A stretch of DNA of 64,000 nt from Marinihelvus sp036351115 (GCA_036351115.1 JAZBOL010000096.1:62001-126000), one strand, 5' to 3'; positions 42,391 through 53,204 are shown, numbered from the stretch's first letter. Numbers and translations: made by a program. The notes: generated by a model from the letters alone, not told the origin.

Positions 42391-42423
42391 CCTGGCGGAC
42401 AGCGAAAACCGCTGCCCGCCAGG
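42391..42423 (-). promoter_or_regulatory. Intercistronic hairpin between ahcY and metF
   Basis: On the minus strand CCTGGCGG pairs with CCGCCAGG (8 bp), continuing through a G-U pair and CAGCG/CGCTG to a 5-base loop. No T tract follows, so it is not an intrinsic terminator. The AGGA just before the metF ATG is half buried in the 3' arm, so the hairpin could mask the metF ribosome-binding site or stabilise the ahcY message. Confidence 0.6.
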
Positions 42424-42436
42424 GGATACCCTTGCC

Positions 42437-43867
<1,431 letters not shown>

Positions 43868-43893
43868 TTCAGACACTCCAGTCAATGGTTTAC

Positions 43894-43969
43894 CAAGCGC
43901 CGTTCAAATCGTGAGGGGCCGGCCCCGAGCCTCGCCACCGGATCGGTGGCTGCAGCGCTTCTCGGGGCG
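43894..43969 (-). promoter_or_regulatory. SAH riboswitch upstream of ahcY
   Basis: On the minus strand, P1 is CCCCGAG (43961-43967) with CTCGGGG (43923-43929). The conserved core is AAGCGCTGC (43952-43960), followed by P2 (43934-43950) and GAGGCTCGG. The pseudoknot pairs 43955-43960 (AAGCGC) with 43895-43900 (GCGCTT) in a 3' segment GAACGGCGCTT. From memory, the Ralstonia riboswitch has GAGCGC and GGCGCUC there, so the A-U pair here is compensatory. SAH binding is expected to turn on ahcY. Confidence 0.95.
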
Positions 43970-43992
43970 GCGCCGTGTTCCAGTTGCCGGAA

Positions 43993-45156
43993 TCAGAGAC
44001 CGGCTTTCGCTTTCAGCGCGTCCACCTTGTCCGTGCGCTCCCAGCTCACGTCGAGGTCTTCGCGGCCCAGGTGGCCGTAAGCCGCCAGGGGCAGGTACAT
44101 GGGTTTGAGCAGGTCGAGCCCGCTGATGATGCCGTAGGGGCGCAGGTCGAACTCCTCGCGGACGATCTGTTCGATACGTTCCGCCGGGATCTTCTCCGTG
44201 CCGAAAGTCTCCACGGTGATCGAGGTGGGTTTCGCCACACCGATCGCATAGGACACCTGGATTTCGCAACGATCCGCGAGGCCGGCGGCCACCACGTTTT
44301 TGGCGGCGTGGCGCGCGGCGTAGGCCGCGGACCGATCCACCTTGGAGGGATCCTTGCCGGAGAAGGCGCCACCGCCGTGACGTGCCATGCCGCCGTAGGT
44401 ATCGACGATGATTTTTCGGCCGGTCAGGCCGGCGTCGCCGACCGGTCCACCGATGACGAATTTGCCGGTGGGGTTGATGTGGTACTTGACCCCGTCGGTC
44501 CGAAGCGCCGCGGGAATGATCGGCTTGATGATCTCTTCCTGAACGAGCTCTTCGAGCGCACTGTGACTGATGTCCGGTGAATGCTGCGTGGAGAGCACCA
44601 CGGCCTCCACGGCCACCGGCCGACCGTCCTCGTAGCGGAACGTGACCTGGCTCTTGGCGTCGGGGCGCAGGTAGCGCCTGCCGGCGTCGGTGTTGCGACG
44701 CACCCAGGCCTGCATCTTCACCAGCTCGTGGGCGTAGTGGATCGGCGCGGGCATGAGCACGTCGGTCTCGTTCGAGGCGTAACCGAACATGAGGCCCTGG
44801 TCACCGGCGCCCTGCTCTTCCGGGCTGGCCCGGTCGACGCCCTGGGCAATGTCGCTGGACTGCTTGCCGATGATGTTGATCACGCCACAGGTGTGGCCGT
44901 CGAAGCCGACTTCGGAGGAGTCGTACCCGATGTCCACGATGACCTTGCGGATGAGCTCTTCGATATCGATCCAGGCATCGGTGGTGATTTCGCCGCCGAC
45001 GATGGCCACACCGGTCTTGATGAAGGTTTCGCAGGCAACGCGCGCCTGCGCGTCCTCGGCCAGGATGGCGTCGAGAATCGCGTCGGAAATCTGGTCAGCG
45101 ACCTTGTCCGGGTGGCCCTCTGAAACCGACTCGGACGTAAACAGGAAATCACTCAT
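43993..45156 (-). CDS. metK: S-adenosylmethionine synthase
   Basis: A 387-residue enzyme making SAM from methionine and ATP. Motifs: TSESVSEGHPDKVADQISDA at the N-terminus, GAGDQGLMFGYA, GGGAFSGKDPSKVDRSAAY and GVAKPTSITVETFGT. The order metK, SAH riboswitch, ahcY, metF puts SAM synthesis, SAH removal and methyl-group supply in one minus-strand locus, with the riboswitch separating metK from the SAH-responsive pair. The ATG at 45156 has a purine-rich GAGG upstream. Confidence 0.97.
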   Translation of the reverse strand: MSDFLFTSESVSEGHPDKVADQISDAILDAILAEDAQARVACETFIKTGVAIVGGEITTDAWIDIEELIRKVIVDIGYDSSEVGFDGHTCGVINIIGKQSSDIAQGVDRASPEEQGAGDQGLMFGYASNETDVLMPAPIHYAHELVKMQAWVRRNTDAGRRYLRPDAKSQVTFRYEDGRPVAVEAVVLSTQHSPDISHSALEELVQEEIIKPIIPAALRTDGVKYHINPTGKFVIGGPVGDAGLTGRKIIVDTYGGMARHGGGAFSGKDPSKVDRSAAYAARHAAKNVVAAGLADRCEIQVSYAIGVAKPTSITVETFGTEKIPAERIEQIVREEFDLRPYGIISGLDLLKPMYLPLAAYGHLGREDLDVSWERTDKVDALKAKAGL

Positions 45157-45177
45157 GAAGGAGACCTCGGGGAAGAC

Positions 45178-45207
45178 TATATCTTTCTATTGGGATTAAG
45201 AGATATA
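45178..45207. promoter_or_regulatory. AT-rich inverted repeat upstream of metK
   Basis: TATATCT (45178-45184) and AGATATA (45201-45207) are exact inverted repeats 16 bases apart in the metK promoter region. The spacing suits a dimeric repressor. I cannot name the regulator; a SahR/MetJ-like factor is only a guess. Confidence 0.4.
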
Positions 45208-45292
45208 TGCTACACGAAGCGGTCTCGCAATGCACCCCCGGACACGGATTCAGACCGTGTGTCCGCCGGGCGTTCGGCCACGGACCGTGGGG

Positions 45293-45298
45293 TACAAT
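45293..45298 (+). promoter_or_regulatory. -10 box TACAAT 7 bases before the trmB ATG
   Basis: TACAAT at 45293-45298 places +1 at 45305, the A of the trmB ATG. A GAGG lies only 0-1 bases before the ATG, too close to act as a ribosome-binding site. A leaderless message is implied. Confidence 0.5.
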
Positions 45299-45304
45299 TC
45301 GAGG

Positions 45305-46009
45305 ATGAATCGCACCGACCGCCCCGATCGCCACCGTCCGGTCCGCAGCTACGTGATCCGCGGTGGACGCCTGACCAGCGGCCAGCAGCGAGCCCTGGAC
45401 GAACTGTACCCGCGCTGGGGCATACCCGACGGCGAGGGGTTGCTGGATTTCGCAGCGCTTTTCGGGCGCGACACGGAGCGGATACTCGAAATCGGCTTCG
45501 GCAACGGCGAGAGCACCTGGCGCATGGCGAAGCGCGAGACGGACCGTGACTTCATCGGCGTCGAGGTGCACCCGCCCGGCGTGGGCCGGCTTCTGCTCGC
45601 CCTCGAAACGGAGGAGATCGACAACGTGCGGGTCCGGCTCGGAGACGCGGTGGAATTCCTGGAACGCCGGATACCCGACGCCTCGCTCGCCGGAATCCGC
45701 ATCTATTTCCCCGATCCCTGGCACAAGAAGCGCCATCACAAACGCCGGCTGATCCAGCCGGAATTCGTGTCCCTGCTGGCTTCCAAGCTGGCGCCGGGCG
45801 GCCTGCTCCATCTCGCCACGGACTGGGTGCCCTACGCCGAACACATGCTCGACGTGCTCGGGGGCGCAAAAGCCTTCAAAAACCTGTCTCCCAGCGGCGA
45901 CTGGTGCGACAAGCCGGACTGGCGGCCGCATACGAAGTACGAGGCGCGGGGAGACCGCCTCGGCCATGAAACCCGGGACCTGGTGTTCGAACGCCTGGCC
46001 ACATCCTGA
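45305..46009 (+). CDS. trmB: tRNA (guanine-N7-)-methyltransferase
   Basis: A 234-residue SAM-dependent enzyme that makes m7G46 in the variable loop of tRNAs. Motifs: YVIRGGRLTSGQQRALDELY, ILEIGFGNGEST (SAM-binding), GVEVHPPGVG, and the catalytic IYFPDPWHKKRHHKRRL. C-terminal TKYEARGDRLGHETRDLVFE is also typical. It faces away from metK, so SAM synthesis and use genes are divergent here. The ATG at 45305 coincides with the predicted transcription start. Confidence 0.96.
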   Translation: MNRTDRPDRHRPVRSYVIRGGRLTSGQQRALDELYPRWGIPDGEGLLDFAALFGRDTERILEIGFGNGESTWRMAKRETDRDFIGVEVHPPGVGRLLLALETEEIDNVRVRLGDAVEFLERRIPDASLAGIRIYFPDPWHKKRHHKRRLIQPEFVSLLASKLAPGGLLHLATDWVPYAEHMLDVLGGAKAFKNLSPSGDWCDKPDWRPHTKYEARGDRLGHETRDLVFERLATS

Positions 46010-46118
46010 CCGGCAAGTGACCGTTCGCCAGCAGCCAACCTGGCTTGTCCCGAATTCGCAGGTCCCGAACGCGCAAGTCAGTTAGCATAGGGCCAAGAGG
46101 GGGAATCGCGGACCGCCC

Positions 46119-47957
46119 ATGGAATCCGGCCTGACGCTCACAGTCGACATGATGCTGGTGCTCACCGTCCTGGTGATCACCATCGGGCTGTTCGTGTTCG
46201 AGGTGCTGCGGGTCGATGTCGTCGCCGTGACGGTGATGGTCATCCTCGGCCTGCTGGGCCTGGTGCCCGCAGCGCAGCTGTTCGACGGCTTCGCGTCCAA
46301 CGCGGTCATCAGCATCATCGCGGTGATGATTCTCGGCGCGGGCCTGGACCGCACGGGGGTCATGACCGTCGTCGCCGCCTGGATTCTCAAGGTGGGCGGC
46401 ACCACGGCCAAGCGCATCATCCCCCTGTCCTCCGGCATCGTCGGCCTCATTTCCGGCGTCATGCAGAACGTCGGGGCCACGGCGCTGTTCCTGCCCGTGG
46501 TGTCGAAGATTTCCTCGCGGACGGAGATTCCCCTCTCCAAGCTCCTCATGCCCATGGGTTTCTGCGCGATCATGGGCGGCACCCTGACCATGGTGGGCTC
46601 TTCGCCGCTGATCCTGCTCAACGACCTGATACAGAACTCGAACGAGACCCTGCCGGCCGGCGCCCAGACCCTGGACACCTTCGACCTGTTCGACGTGACG
46701 CCGATCGGCCTCGCGCTCCTCGCCAGCGGCATCGGTTACTTCCTCGTATTCGGCAAATGGCTGCTGCCGACACGGGAAGAGGAGCGCCACGGCGCCCCGG
46801 CACGGACGAAAACCTATTTCGCCGACGTGTACGGCATCGACGGCGACGTCTATGAACTCGTTGTCACGGTGGACAGTCCCATGGTCGGCATGACCGTCGG
46901 TGAGGCGGAACAGCTGCCCGGCGCACCCCGACTGCTCGGGATTCGCAACACGGAAGAACCCCGCATGGCCCCGCCGTCCGACGAGATGATCTGGGTCGGC
47001 ACGATTCTGGGCGTCATGGGTCAGCGCGCCACCGTCGGACAGTTCGCCCTGGACAACCAGTGCCGCGTGAACCCCAGCCTGCGCACCTTCGGCGGCCTGT
47101 TCAATCCGAGCCGCGCGGGAATCTCGGAAGTGGTGATTCCGCCCGGCTCCCGGCTCATTGGCCAGACCGTCGGCGAAGCCCGCCTGCGCAAACGCTATGG
47201 CATCAGCGTCCTCGCCATCAACCGGCGCGGCGAAATCCTCATCGACGACATTCGCGAGAAGACCATGGAAGTCGGTGATTGCCTGGTCAGCCACAGCACC
47301 TGGCGCGACCTGAGCGCCGTGCAGCGGGAAAGGGATTTCATCGTGGCCACGGACATCCCCAAGGAAGAGCAGCGACCGCAGAAAGTCGGGCTGGCCCTGA
47401 CCTTCTTCGCCCTGTCCATGGGCATGATCATCTTCACCGACTTTCGCCTGTCCATCTGCCTGTTCGCCGGAGCCCTCGGCATGGTGCTCACCGGTGTGCT
47501 GAGCATGGACGAGGCCTATGGCTCCGTGAGCTGGAAAACCGTCTTCCTCGTCGCCAGCCTGATTCCCCTCGGCTTCGCCATGGAGCGGACGGGAACGGCC
47601 GCCTGGATCGCCCAGGAGTCCCTCGGATTGCTCGGCAACATGCCGGATCTCGCGATCCAGGTCATGCTCGCCGTGCTCGCCACCGTGTTCTCCCTGGTCA
47701 TGTCGAACGTGGGCGCCACGACGATCCTGGTGCCCATCGCGATCAGCATCGCCCTGGCCACCGGCGCCAATCCGACCATGTACGCCCTGATCATCGCGCT
47801 CAGCACGTCGAACGCCTTCATCCTGCCGACGCACCAGGTCAACGCCCTGATCATGGGACCCGGGGGATACAAGGTGAGCGACTTCGTGCGCGCCGGCACG
47901 GGCATGTCCGTGATCTTCCTGGTCGTGATGCTCACGGTGGTCAACCTCATGTTCTGA
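46119..47957 (+). CDS. SLC13/DASS-type carrier with central TrkA-C (RCK_C) domains
   Basis: A 612-residue inner-membrane transporter. Each half contains a hydrophobic block with the SNN-like segments MQNVGATALFLPVVSKIS and MSNVGATTILVPIAISIAL. Between them, residues about 230-400 form two soluble RCK_C/TrkA-C regulatory domains (YELVVTVDSPMVGMTVGEAE; ISEVVIPPGSRLIGQTVGEA). This arrangement is found in sodium:sulfate or dicarboxylate symporters; the substrate is not determinable. It ends 42 bases before the convergent Rieske gene without an intrinsic terminator. Confidence 0.9.
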   Translation: MESGLTLTVDMMLVLTVLVITIGLFVFEVLRVDVVAVTVMVILGLLGLVPAAQLFDGFASNAVISIIAVMILGAGLDRTGVMTVVAAWILKVGGTTAKRIIPLSSGIVGLISGVMQNVGATALFLPVVSKISSRTEIPLSKLLMPMGFCAIMGGTLTMVGSSPLILLNDLIQNSNETLPAGAQTLDTFDLFDVTPIGLALLASGIGYFLVFGKWLLPTREEERHGAPARTKTYFADVYGIDGDVYELVVTVDSPMVGMTVGEAEQLPGAPRLLGIRNTEEPRMAPPSDEMIWVGTILGVMGQRATVGQFALDNQCRVNPSLRTFGGLFNPSRAGISEVVIPPGSRLIGQTVGEARLRKRYGISVLAINRRGEILIDDIREKTMEVGDCLVSHSTWRDLSAVQRERDFIVATDIPKEEQRPQKVGLALTFFALSMGMIIFTDFRLSICLFAGALGMVLTGVLSMDEAYGSVSWKTVFLVASLIPLGFAMERTGTAAWIAQESLGLLGNMPDLAIQVMLAVLATVFSLVMSNVGATTILVPIAISIALATGANPTMYALIIALSTSNAFILPTHQVNALIMGPGGYKVSDFVRAGTGMSVIFLVVMLTVVNLMF

Positions 47958-47999
47958 GGCCGCGGCCGCGGTCAGGAAGGCGCGCTCTGCGAATCGGTG

Positions 48000-48326
48000 T
48001 CAGGCGGAGGGCTCTGCCAGCCACACCGCTCCATCCTCGATGCGCAGTGGAACCGGGGTAAGGGTTGCGCCCTTGCAGGGGCCCTCCGTGCAGCCCCCGG
48101 TCAGCGGGTCGAAACAGGCGCCGTGGTGGGGGCAGACGAGCAGCCCGGCCGGGGTGAACAGGAACTGGTCCGGACCGAAGTGCAGACTGCGTCCCTGGTG
48201 GGGGCAGACATTACGCCAGGCCTGGACACCCGCCGGCGTTTTGAGCACCGCCAGCTCGACGCCTTCGACGTTGATCGCCAGGCCTGAAAATTCCGCCAGC
48301 TCATCGACCATGCACAGGGGCTTCAT
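48000..48326 (-). CDS. Rieske [2Fe-2S] protein (stand-alone, ferredoxin-type)
   Basis: A 108-residue soluble Rieske protein. The cluster ligands are in CPHQGRSLH and CPHHGACFD, spaced as in dioxygenase and nitrite-reductase small-subunit ferredoxins. There is no signal peptide or membrane anchor, so it is not a bc1 subunit. It should donate electrons to an oxygenase or reductase that is not nearby. The ATG at 48326 is the only start that fits the domain. Confidence 0.88.
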   Translation of the reverse strand: MKPLCMVDELAEFSGLAINVEGVELAVLKTPAGVQAWRNVCPHQGRSLHFGPDQFLFTPAGLLVCPHHGACFDPLTGGCTEGPCKGATLTPVPLRIEDGAVWLAEPSA

Positions 48327-48387
48327 TGCAGGAACCCCGCTCCGGCCCCACCTAGCTGGTATGTCATCGTTGCCATTGTCATGATCC

Positions 48388-48699
48388 GTGTATCTTAACC
48401 CGCCGCCCCAGGGCCCTCTCGCCCGTTTCGTTGCAGCCGTGCTCGGCGCCGCACTGCTCGTCGGCGCGTTCATGGTGGGCGTGGTCGCCTTCGTGATCCT
48501 GCTCGGCGTGGGCGCCGTCATGGCGGCCTGGTTCTGGTTCCGGACCCGCGACGTGCGCCGCGCCTTCCGGGAAGCCGCCGAACAGGCCGCCCCGGAAGCC
48601 CCGGCCGACGGCGACCAGCCGCCCGGAGGGGACCCCATCGAGGCCGAGTACACGGTCGTCAGGGACCGAGACCGGGGCAGCGACCGGCCCTCCGGCTGA
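48388..48699 (+). CDS. Small two-helix membrane protein
   Basis: A 103-residue protein with a hydrophobic pair of segments, VAAVLGAALLVGAFMVGVVA and AFVILLGVGAVMAAWFWF, then a charged proline-rich tail (EAAEQAAPEAPADG...). I do not recognise a family; similar short membrane proteins occur in other gammaproteobacteria. The start is GTG at 48388. It lies between the Rieske gene and the CBS gene and is divergent from the former. Confidence 0.6.
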   Translation: MYLNPPPQGPLARFVAAVLGAALLVGAFMVGVVAFVILLGVGAVMAAWFWFRTRDVRRAFREAAEQAAPEAPADGDQPPGGDPIEAEYTVVRDRDRGSDRPSG

Positions 48700-48749
48700 C
48701 CGGTCTCCCTGCCAGGATCCCCTGCCCGGGCGCCCCGCCCGGCGTCTCG

Positions 48750-48777
48750 TTGAAATCCGGTCCGCGCCGTCTAGACT
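48750..48777 (+). promoter_or_regulatory. Sigma70 promoter of the CBS-domain gene
   Basis: TTGAAA (48750-48755), a 16-base spacer and TAGACT (48772-48777) predict a start near 48784, about 57 bases before the ATG at 48841. Confidence 0.5.
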
Positions 48778-48840
48778 TGAGGTGGAAGCGGAGCGTGATC
48801 GGTGTCGCCCCGCATGGCACGAAGAAAGCCCGGGCACGAC

Positions 48841-49275
48841 ATGAAACCCATCTCTGAAATTCTCGATAACAAGGGCAACATGGTCCTGTGCGTCGACGAG
48901 AACGAGTCCGTGCTGGACGCGATCTCGCTCATGGCCAACGTCAATGTCGGCGCCGTCCTCGTCAAGCGCCACGACGCCATCGCGGGCATTTTCACGGAAC
49001 GGGATTACCTGCAGAAGATCGCCCTCGCATCCCGCACCTCGAGCGACACGCCGGTCAGGGATGTCATGTCGAGCCCCGTGATTTCCGCCAGGCCGGACGA
49101 CACGGTCAGCCAGTGCCTCGAGGTCATGACGAACTGCCGCTGCCGGCACCTGCCCATCGTTGACGACGGGGAGCTGCTCGGCATCATCTCCATCGGCGAT
49201 CTCGTCAAGATCATCGTCGAGGAGAAGCAGGCGGAAATTGATCAGCTGAACCAGTACATCGCCGGTTCGTACTGA
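48841..49275 (+). CDS. Protein with two CBS domains
   Basis: A 144-residue cytoplasmic protein made of a tandem CBS pair (Bateman module): residues about 8-70 (ESVLDAISLMANVNVGAVLV, GIFTERDYLQKIA) and 75-135 (DDTVSQCLEVMTNCRCRHLP, ISIGDLVKIIVEEK). Such modules bind AMP, ATP or SAM and regulate other proteins; no partner domain is fused. The start at 48841 is chosen for family length; an in-frame ATG at 48814 is possible. Confidence 0.9.
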   Translation: MKPISEILDNKGNMVLCVDENESVLDAISLMANVNVGAVLVKRHDAIAGIFTERDYLQKIALASRTSSDTPVRDVMSSPVISARPDDTVSQCLEVMTNCRCRHLPIVDDGELLGIISIGDLVKIIVEEKQAEIDQLNQYIAGSY

Positions 49276-49278
49276 GCA

Positions 49279-49749
49279 TCAGGCCGGACCGTCGCCCCGG
49301 TCTGTTTCCCGCGCATCTTTCTCGCCGTTTTCCGGGGGGTTCTCCAGCCCGCTTTCCCGGGCTTCGCGTGCCCGGCGACGCAGCGTCTCGAGCGCGTTGT
49401 GCAATGCCGCCGCCGCCTGCTCCGGCACATCGCCCTCCCGGGCCTGCTCCCGAACCAGCTGCTCGGCCCGCGTCACGAGCTGATCGAGGTTTCCGGCCTG
49501 GCCGGCCTCCTCGAACGGTTCGTGGGTGCCGAAGAGGTTGATCCAGCGTTCGGTCTGGCGACCGAAGTCCAGTACCTGCTCGAATTCCCGTTCCGGGTCC
49601 TCACCACTGCGCAGCAGGCCCGCGATCGTCGCGCCGATGGACACCGGGACCAGCAGAAAGTCACGCAAGCCGTCGGCCAGGAGTTTCAGCTGGAACAACA
49701 GGGATGCGCGGATCAGGTCCCAGCGTGGTGTGTCACTTGACTCACTCAT
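49279..49749 (-). CDS. Conserved hypothetical protein
   Basis: A 156-residue protein. Residues 5-60 (WDLIRASLLFQLKLLADGLR, LLVPVSIGATIAGLLRSGE) suggest one or two helices lying at or across the membrane; the rest is charged helix and a low-complexity acidic tail. The LLFQLKLLADGLRDFLL pattern recurs in a family of uncharacterised gammaproteobacterial proteins. It is convergent with the CBS gene, 3 bases apart, and divergent from gloA. Confidence 0.6.
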   Translation of the reverse strand: MSESSDTPRWDLIRASLLFQLKLLADGLRDFLLVPVSIGATIAGLLRSGEDPEREFEQVLDFGRQTERWINLFGTHEPFEEAGQAGNLDQLVTRAEQLVREQAREGDVPEQAAAALHNALETLRRRAREARESGLENPPENGEKDARETDRGDGPA

Positions 49750-49799
49750 GCACCATGCCCATGTCTGGATCGACGCCAGCTTACCAAGAGACACCGCCC

Positions 49800-50219
49800 A
49801 TGAAATACCTTCACACCATGGTCCGCGTCAGCGACCTCGACGCATCCCTCGACTTTTACTGCAACCAGCTGGGGCTCGTGGAACTGCGCCGGAAGGACGT
49901 GGAGGCGGGGCGCTTCACGCTCGTCTTCCTGGCCGCCCCGGGGGACGAGGAGGCGCAGGTCGAGCTGACCTACAACTGGGATCCGGAGGAGTACACCGGG
50001 GGCCGGAACTTTGGTCACCTGGCGTACCGGGTGGATGACATTTACGGGCTTTGCGAGCGCCTGGCGGACGCGGGGGTGACCATCAACCGCCCGCCCCGGG
50101 ACGGCCACATGGCCTTCGTTCGCTCTCCGGACGGCATCAGCATCGAATTGCTGCAGGCCGGCGATCCCCTGCCGCCGCGGGAACCCTGGGCATCCATGCC
50201 GAACCAGGGGACCTGGTAG
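49800..50219 (+). CDS. gloA: Lactoylglutathione lyase (glyoxalase I)
   Basis: A 139-residue VOC-fold metalloenzyme that converts the methylglyoxal-glutathione hemithioacetal to lactoylglutathione. Motifs: YLHTMVRVSDLDASLDFYCN, FGHLAYRVDDIYGLCERL and GHMAFVRSPDGISIELLQ, which supply the metal ligands (two His, two Glu). Glutathione for it could come from gshB at 53201-54190. The ATG at 49800 agrees with the family start MKYLHT. Confidence 0.93.
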   Translation: MKYLHTMVRVSDLDASLDFYCNQLGLVELRRKDVEAGRFTLVFLAAPGDEEAQVELTYNWDPEEYTGGRNFGHLAYRVDDIYGLCERLADAGVTINRPPRDGHMAFVRSPDGISIELLQAGDPLPPREPWASMPNQGTW

Positions 50220-50288
50220 CCAGGCCGGAACGGACTGCGGGCCACCCGGCCCGGTCCCTGCGCCAGTTCGGTTCCCGGAGGGGTTCGG

Positions 50289-51228
<940 letters not shown>

Positions 51229-51239
<11 letters not shown>

Positions 51240-51690
51240 GGGGCAGGGATTGTAGCCAGTTCTCGAGGATGATGGCGGCCGCCATGGCGTCGAGCCGGGC
51301 CGAATCCTTGCGCCGGGCCGCGCCGACCGCGCGCCGTTCCGCGAAGCGCTGCTCAGCGGCCCGGGAAGTGAAGCGTTCGTTGCACCAGGCCACGGGGCGT
51401 TCGAACTCGGTCGCCAGCCGCGCCCCGAAGGCCCGAGCCAGCTTCGACATCGGGGTCGACTCGCCTTCGGGGCCCAGGGGTAAACCGACGACAAAGCCCG
51501 CTGGACGCCATTCCGACACGAGGCGCCGGATCGCCGGCCAGTCCGGTTCGCTGTCGCCGTGGCGGATGACCGCTTCCGGGTTCGCGGTCCGCGTCGTGGT
51601 CTGACCCACGGCGACACCGATGCGGCGCAGGCCGAAATCGAACGCCAGCCAGGTTCCGGCCGGCCAGGCGCCGTCGGCGCCTTCAGGCAT
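51229..51690 (-). CDS. ruvX: Putative Holliday junction resolvase / 16S rRNA-processing nuclease RuvX (YqgF)
   Basis: A 153-residue RNase H-fold protein. LAFDFGLRRIGVAVG carries the first catalytic aspartate and the conserved glycine; FVVGLPLGPEGEST and WCNERFTSRAAEQRF the middle glutamate; DSARLDAMAAAIILENWL the last aspartate. YqgF is essential for maturation of the 16S rRNA 5' end in E. coli and was earlier linked to junction resolution. It overlaps yqgE by 8 bases and pyrB by 11, so the three are one unit. Confidence 0.93.
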
Positions 51691-52258
51691 GGCCACCGAC
51701 GTCGTGGAGGTTGCTGATGTCCACCCCGAGGTTCGCGACGGCCCGGTTCCAGCGATCGCCGAGCGGCGCGTCGAAAATGATGCCGTGATCGGCAGGAACG
51801 GAAAGCCAGGCATTCTGACGCATTTCGTCTTCCAGCTGGCCATCGCCCCAGCCGGCGTAGCCCAGCGCCACCAGGAACTGCTCGGGGCCCTCCCCGGCCG
51901 CGATGGCCGCCAGCACGTCCCGGGACGTGGTCACCATGATGTCGTTGCCCAGGCCCAGGCTCGATTCGAATCCCTCGCGCGGCGTGTGCAGCACGAAGCC
52001 ACGGTCCCGGTGCACCGGACCACCGTCCAGCACGAGCTGTCCGCGCAGACTTTCATCTTCGCAGCCGAGGTCGAGCTGGTCGAAAATATCCCCGAGGAGG
52101 AAGTCCGATTCCCGGTTGATGGTAATACCGATGGCGCCTTCGCTCGTGTGCTGGCACATCAGCGTGACGCTTCGGGCAAAATTGGGATCCGCCATGCCGG
52201 GCATGGCCACCAGCATCTGGTCGTCGAGATAACCGTCGAATTGCACTGCGTCGCTCAT
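51683..52258 (-). CDS. yqgE: YqgE/AlgH family protein
   Basis: A 191-residue protein of the UPF0301/AlgH family. MLVAMPGMADPNFARSVTLM and EGAIGITINRESDFLLGDIF, then LVLDGGPVHRDRGFVLH, are complete family motifs. Its biochemical role is uncertain (AlgH was linked to alginate regulation in Pseudomonas). It lies between a TonB-like gene and ruvX, which is the standard gammaproteobacterial order. The ATG at 52258 begins the conserved region. Confidence 0.95.
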   Translation of the reverse strand: MSDAVQFDGYLDDQMLVAMPGMADPNFARSVTLMCQHTSEGAIGITINRESDFLLGDIFDQLDLGCEDESLRGQLVLDGGPVHRDRGFVLHTPREGFESSLGLGNDIMVTTSRDVLAAIAAGEGPEQFLVALGYAGWGDGQLEDEMRQNAWLSVPADHGIIFDAPLGDRWNRAVANLGVDISNLHDVGGHA

Positions 52259-52334
52259 GATCTGAATATCGGTGCCCGCGCCCCGGGGTTCAAGCGCCGG
52301 CAGGGTGACGACCCGGAAAGCCGCCGGGTCCGGG

Positions 52335-53204
52335 TCACTCGAAACGGTTGCCGTTGGAAAAACGCCAGGTTCGCGTGATGTGCAGGACGTCGACGTCCCG
52401 GGCGATCTCCGGCGGCAGGGGGGCATAGGGCGCCGCCAGGCGTACGATTCGCGTGGCGGCCTCGTCGAGTTCCGGAATACCGGAAGCGCGCTGGACATTG
52501 ATGCTTTCGACGCTGCCGTCCGCGCGGATGCCCACGGTCATGAGCAGGTCGCCCGCCACGCCGCGCCGCTTCAGTTCCAGGGGGTAGTTCAGGTTGCCCA
52601 CCCGCTCCACCTTCGCGACCCAGGCCGCCATGTAGGTGGCATACTCGTACTGCTTCGTGTTGGCCGAGATGAACCGGCGCCGCGGGAGCTTGGATTTCCA
52701 GGTTTCCTGGCGATCCGCCTGGGGCTGCAGCTGCGCGACCTGCATGGATTGCTGCATGAGATCCGCCGCGCTGAGCGCTTCCGTCTCCGGCTGTTCGACG
52801 GCCGTGATCTCGGTACTCAACGCGGCGTCGTCCGTTTCCGTCGTGACAATCTCGCGTCGCGACTCCTCGGGACGCGGCAGCACTTCACTGCTCGACACGG
52901 GCATGTCCCCCTCGGTGAGGGTCGGCACTTCCGGGCTCAGTTCCGCCGCGGGTTTTTCCACTTCCTCGAACTCACCCCCGCCTTCCTGGGACACGGGGGC
53001 GAGGAACTCCGCCTCTTCCGGCTCCGCTTCGGTTCGGAAATTGACGAGCACCACATCCAGCGTTTCCGCCGCCCGCTGCACGGGATTGAACTCGAGCCGG
53101 AAACTGAGGCCGAGGAGCAATGCGGCGTGAACGACCAGGGCCACCAGCAGGGCGACCGACATGCGGTCGTCCAGCCGATCCCGCAGTGTCAGGGTGGCGC
53201 TCAA
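52335..53204 (-). CDS. TonB-family energy transducer
   Basis: A 289-residue protein with an N-terminal anchor (about 15-36, VALLVALVVHAALLLGL), a long acidic and proline-containing linker (50-170) and a C-terminal TonB domain (RGVAGDLLMTVGIRADGSVE, SGIPELDEAATRIVRLAAPY). It lacks the Pro-Lys/Pro-Glu repeat typical of E. coli TonB. It likely couples proton motive force to an outer-membrane receptor. The start is TTG at 53204, overlapping the gshB stop (TTGA); an ATG at 53162 is an alternative. No exbBD is present. Confidence 0.88.
   Translation of the reverse strand: MSATLTLRDRLDDRMSVALLVALVVHAALLLGLSFRLEFNPVQRAAETLDVVLVNFRTEAEPEEAEFLAPVSQEGGGEFEEVEKPAAELSPEVPTLTEGDMPVSSSEVLPRPEESRREIVTTETDDAALSTEITAVEQPETEALSAADLMQQSMQVAQLQPQADRQETWKSKLPRRRFISANTKQYEYATYMAAWVAKVERVGNLNYPLELKRRGVAGDLLMTVGIRADGSVESINVQRASGIPELDEAATRIVRLAAPYAPLPPEIARDVDVLHITRTWRFSNGNRFE

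Noticed and set aside
45876..47834. A 652-codon open frame antisense to the SLC13 carrier
   Set aside because: His/Asp/Gly-rich shadow of a membrane protein gene; no motifs.
47960..47971. Perfect palindrome CCGCGGCCGCGG between the SLC13 and Rieske genes
   Set aside because: There is no T tract and no loop, so it is not an intrinsic terminator; it may be a chance GC palindrome.
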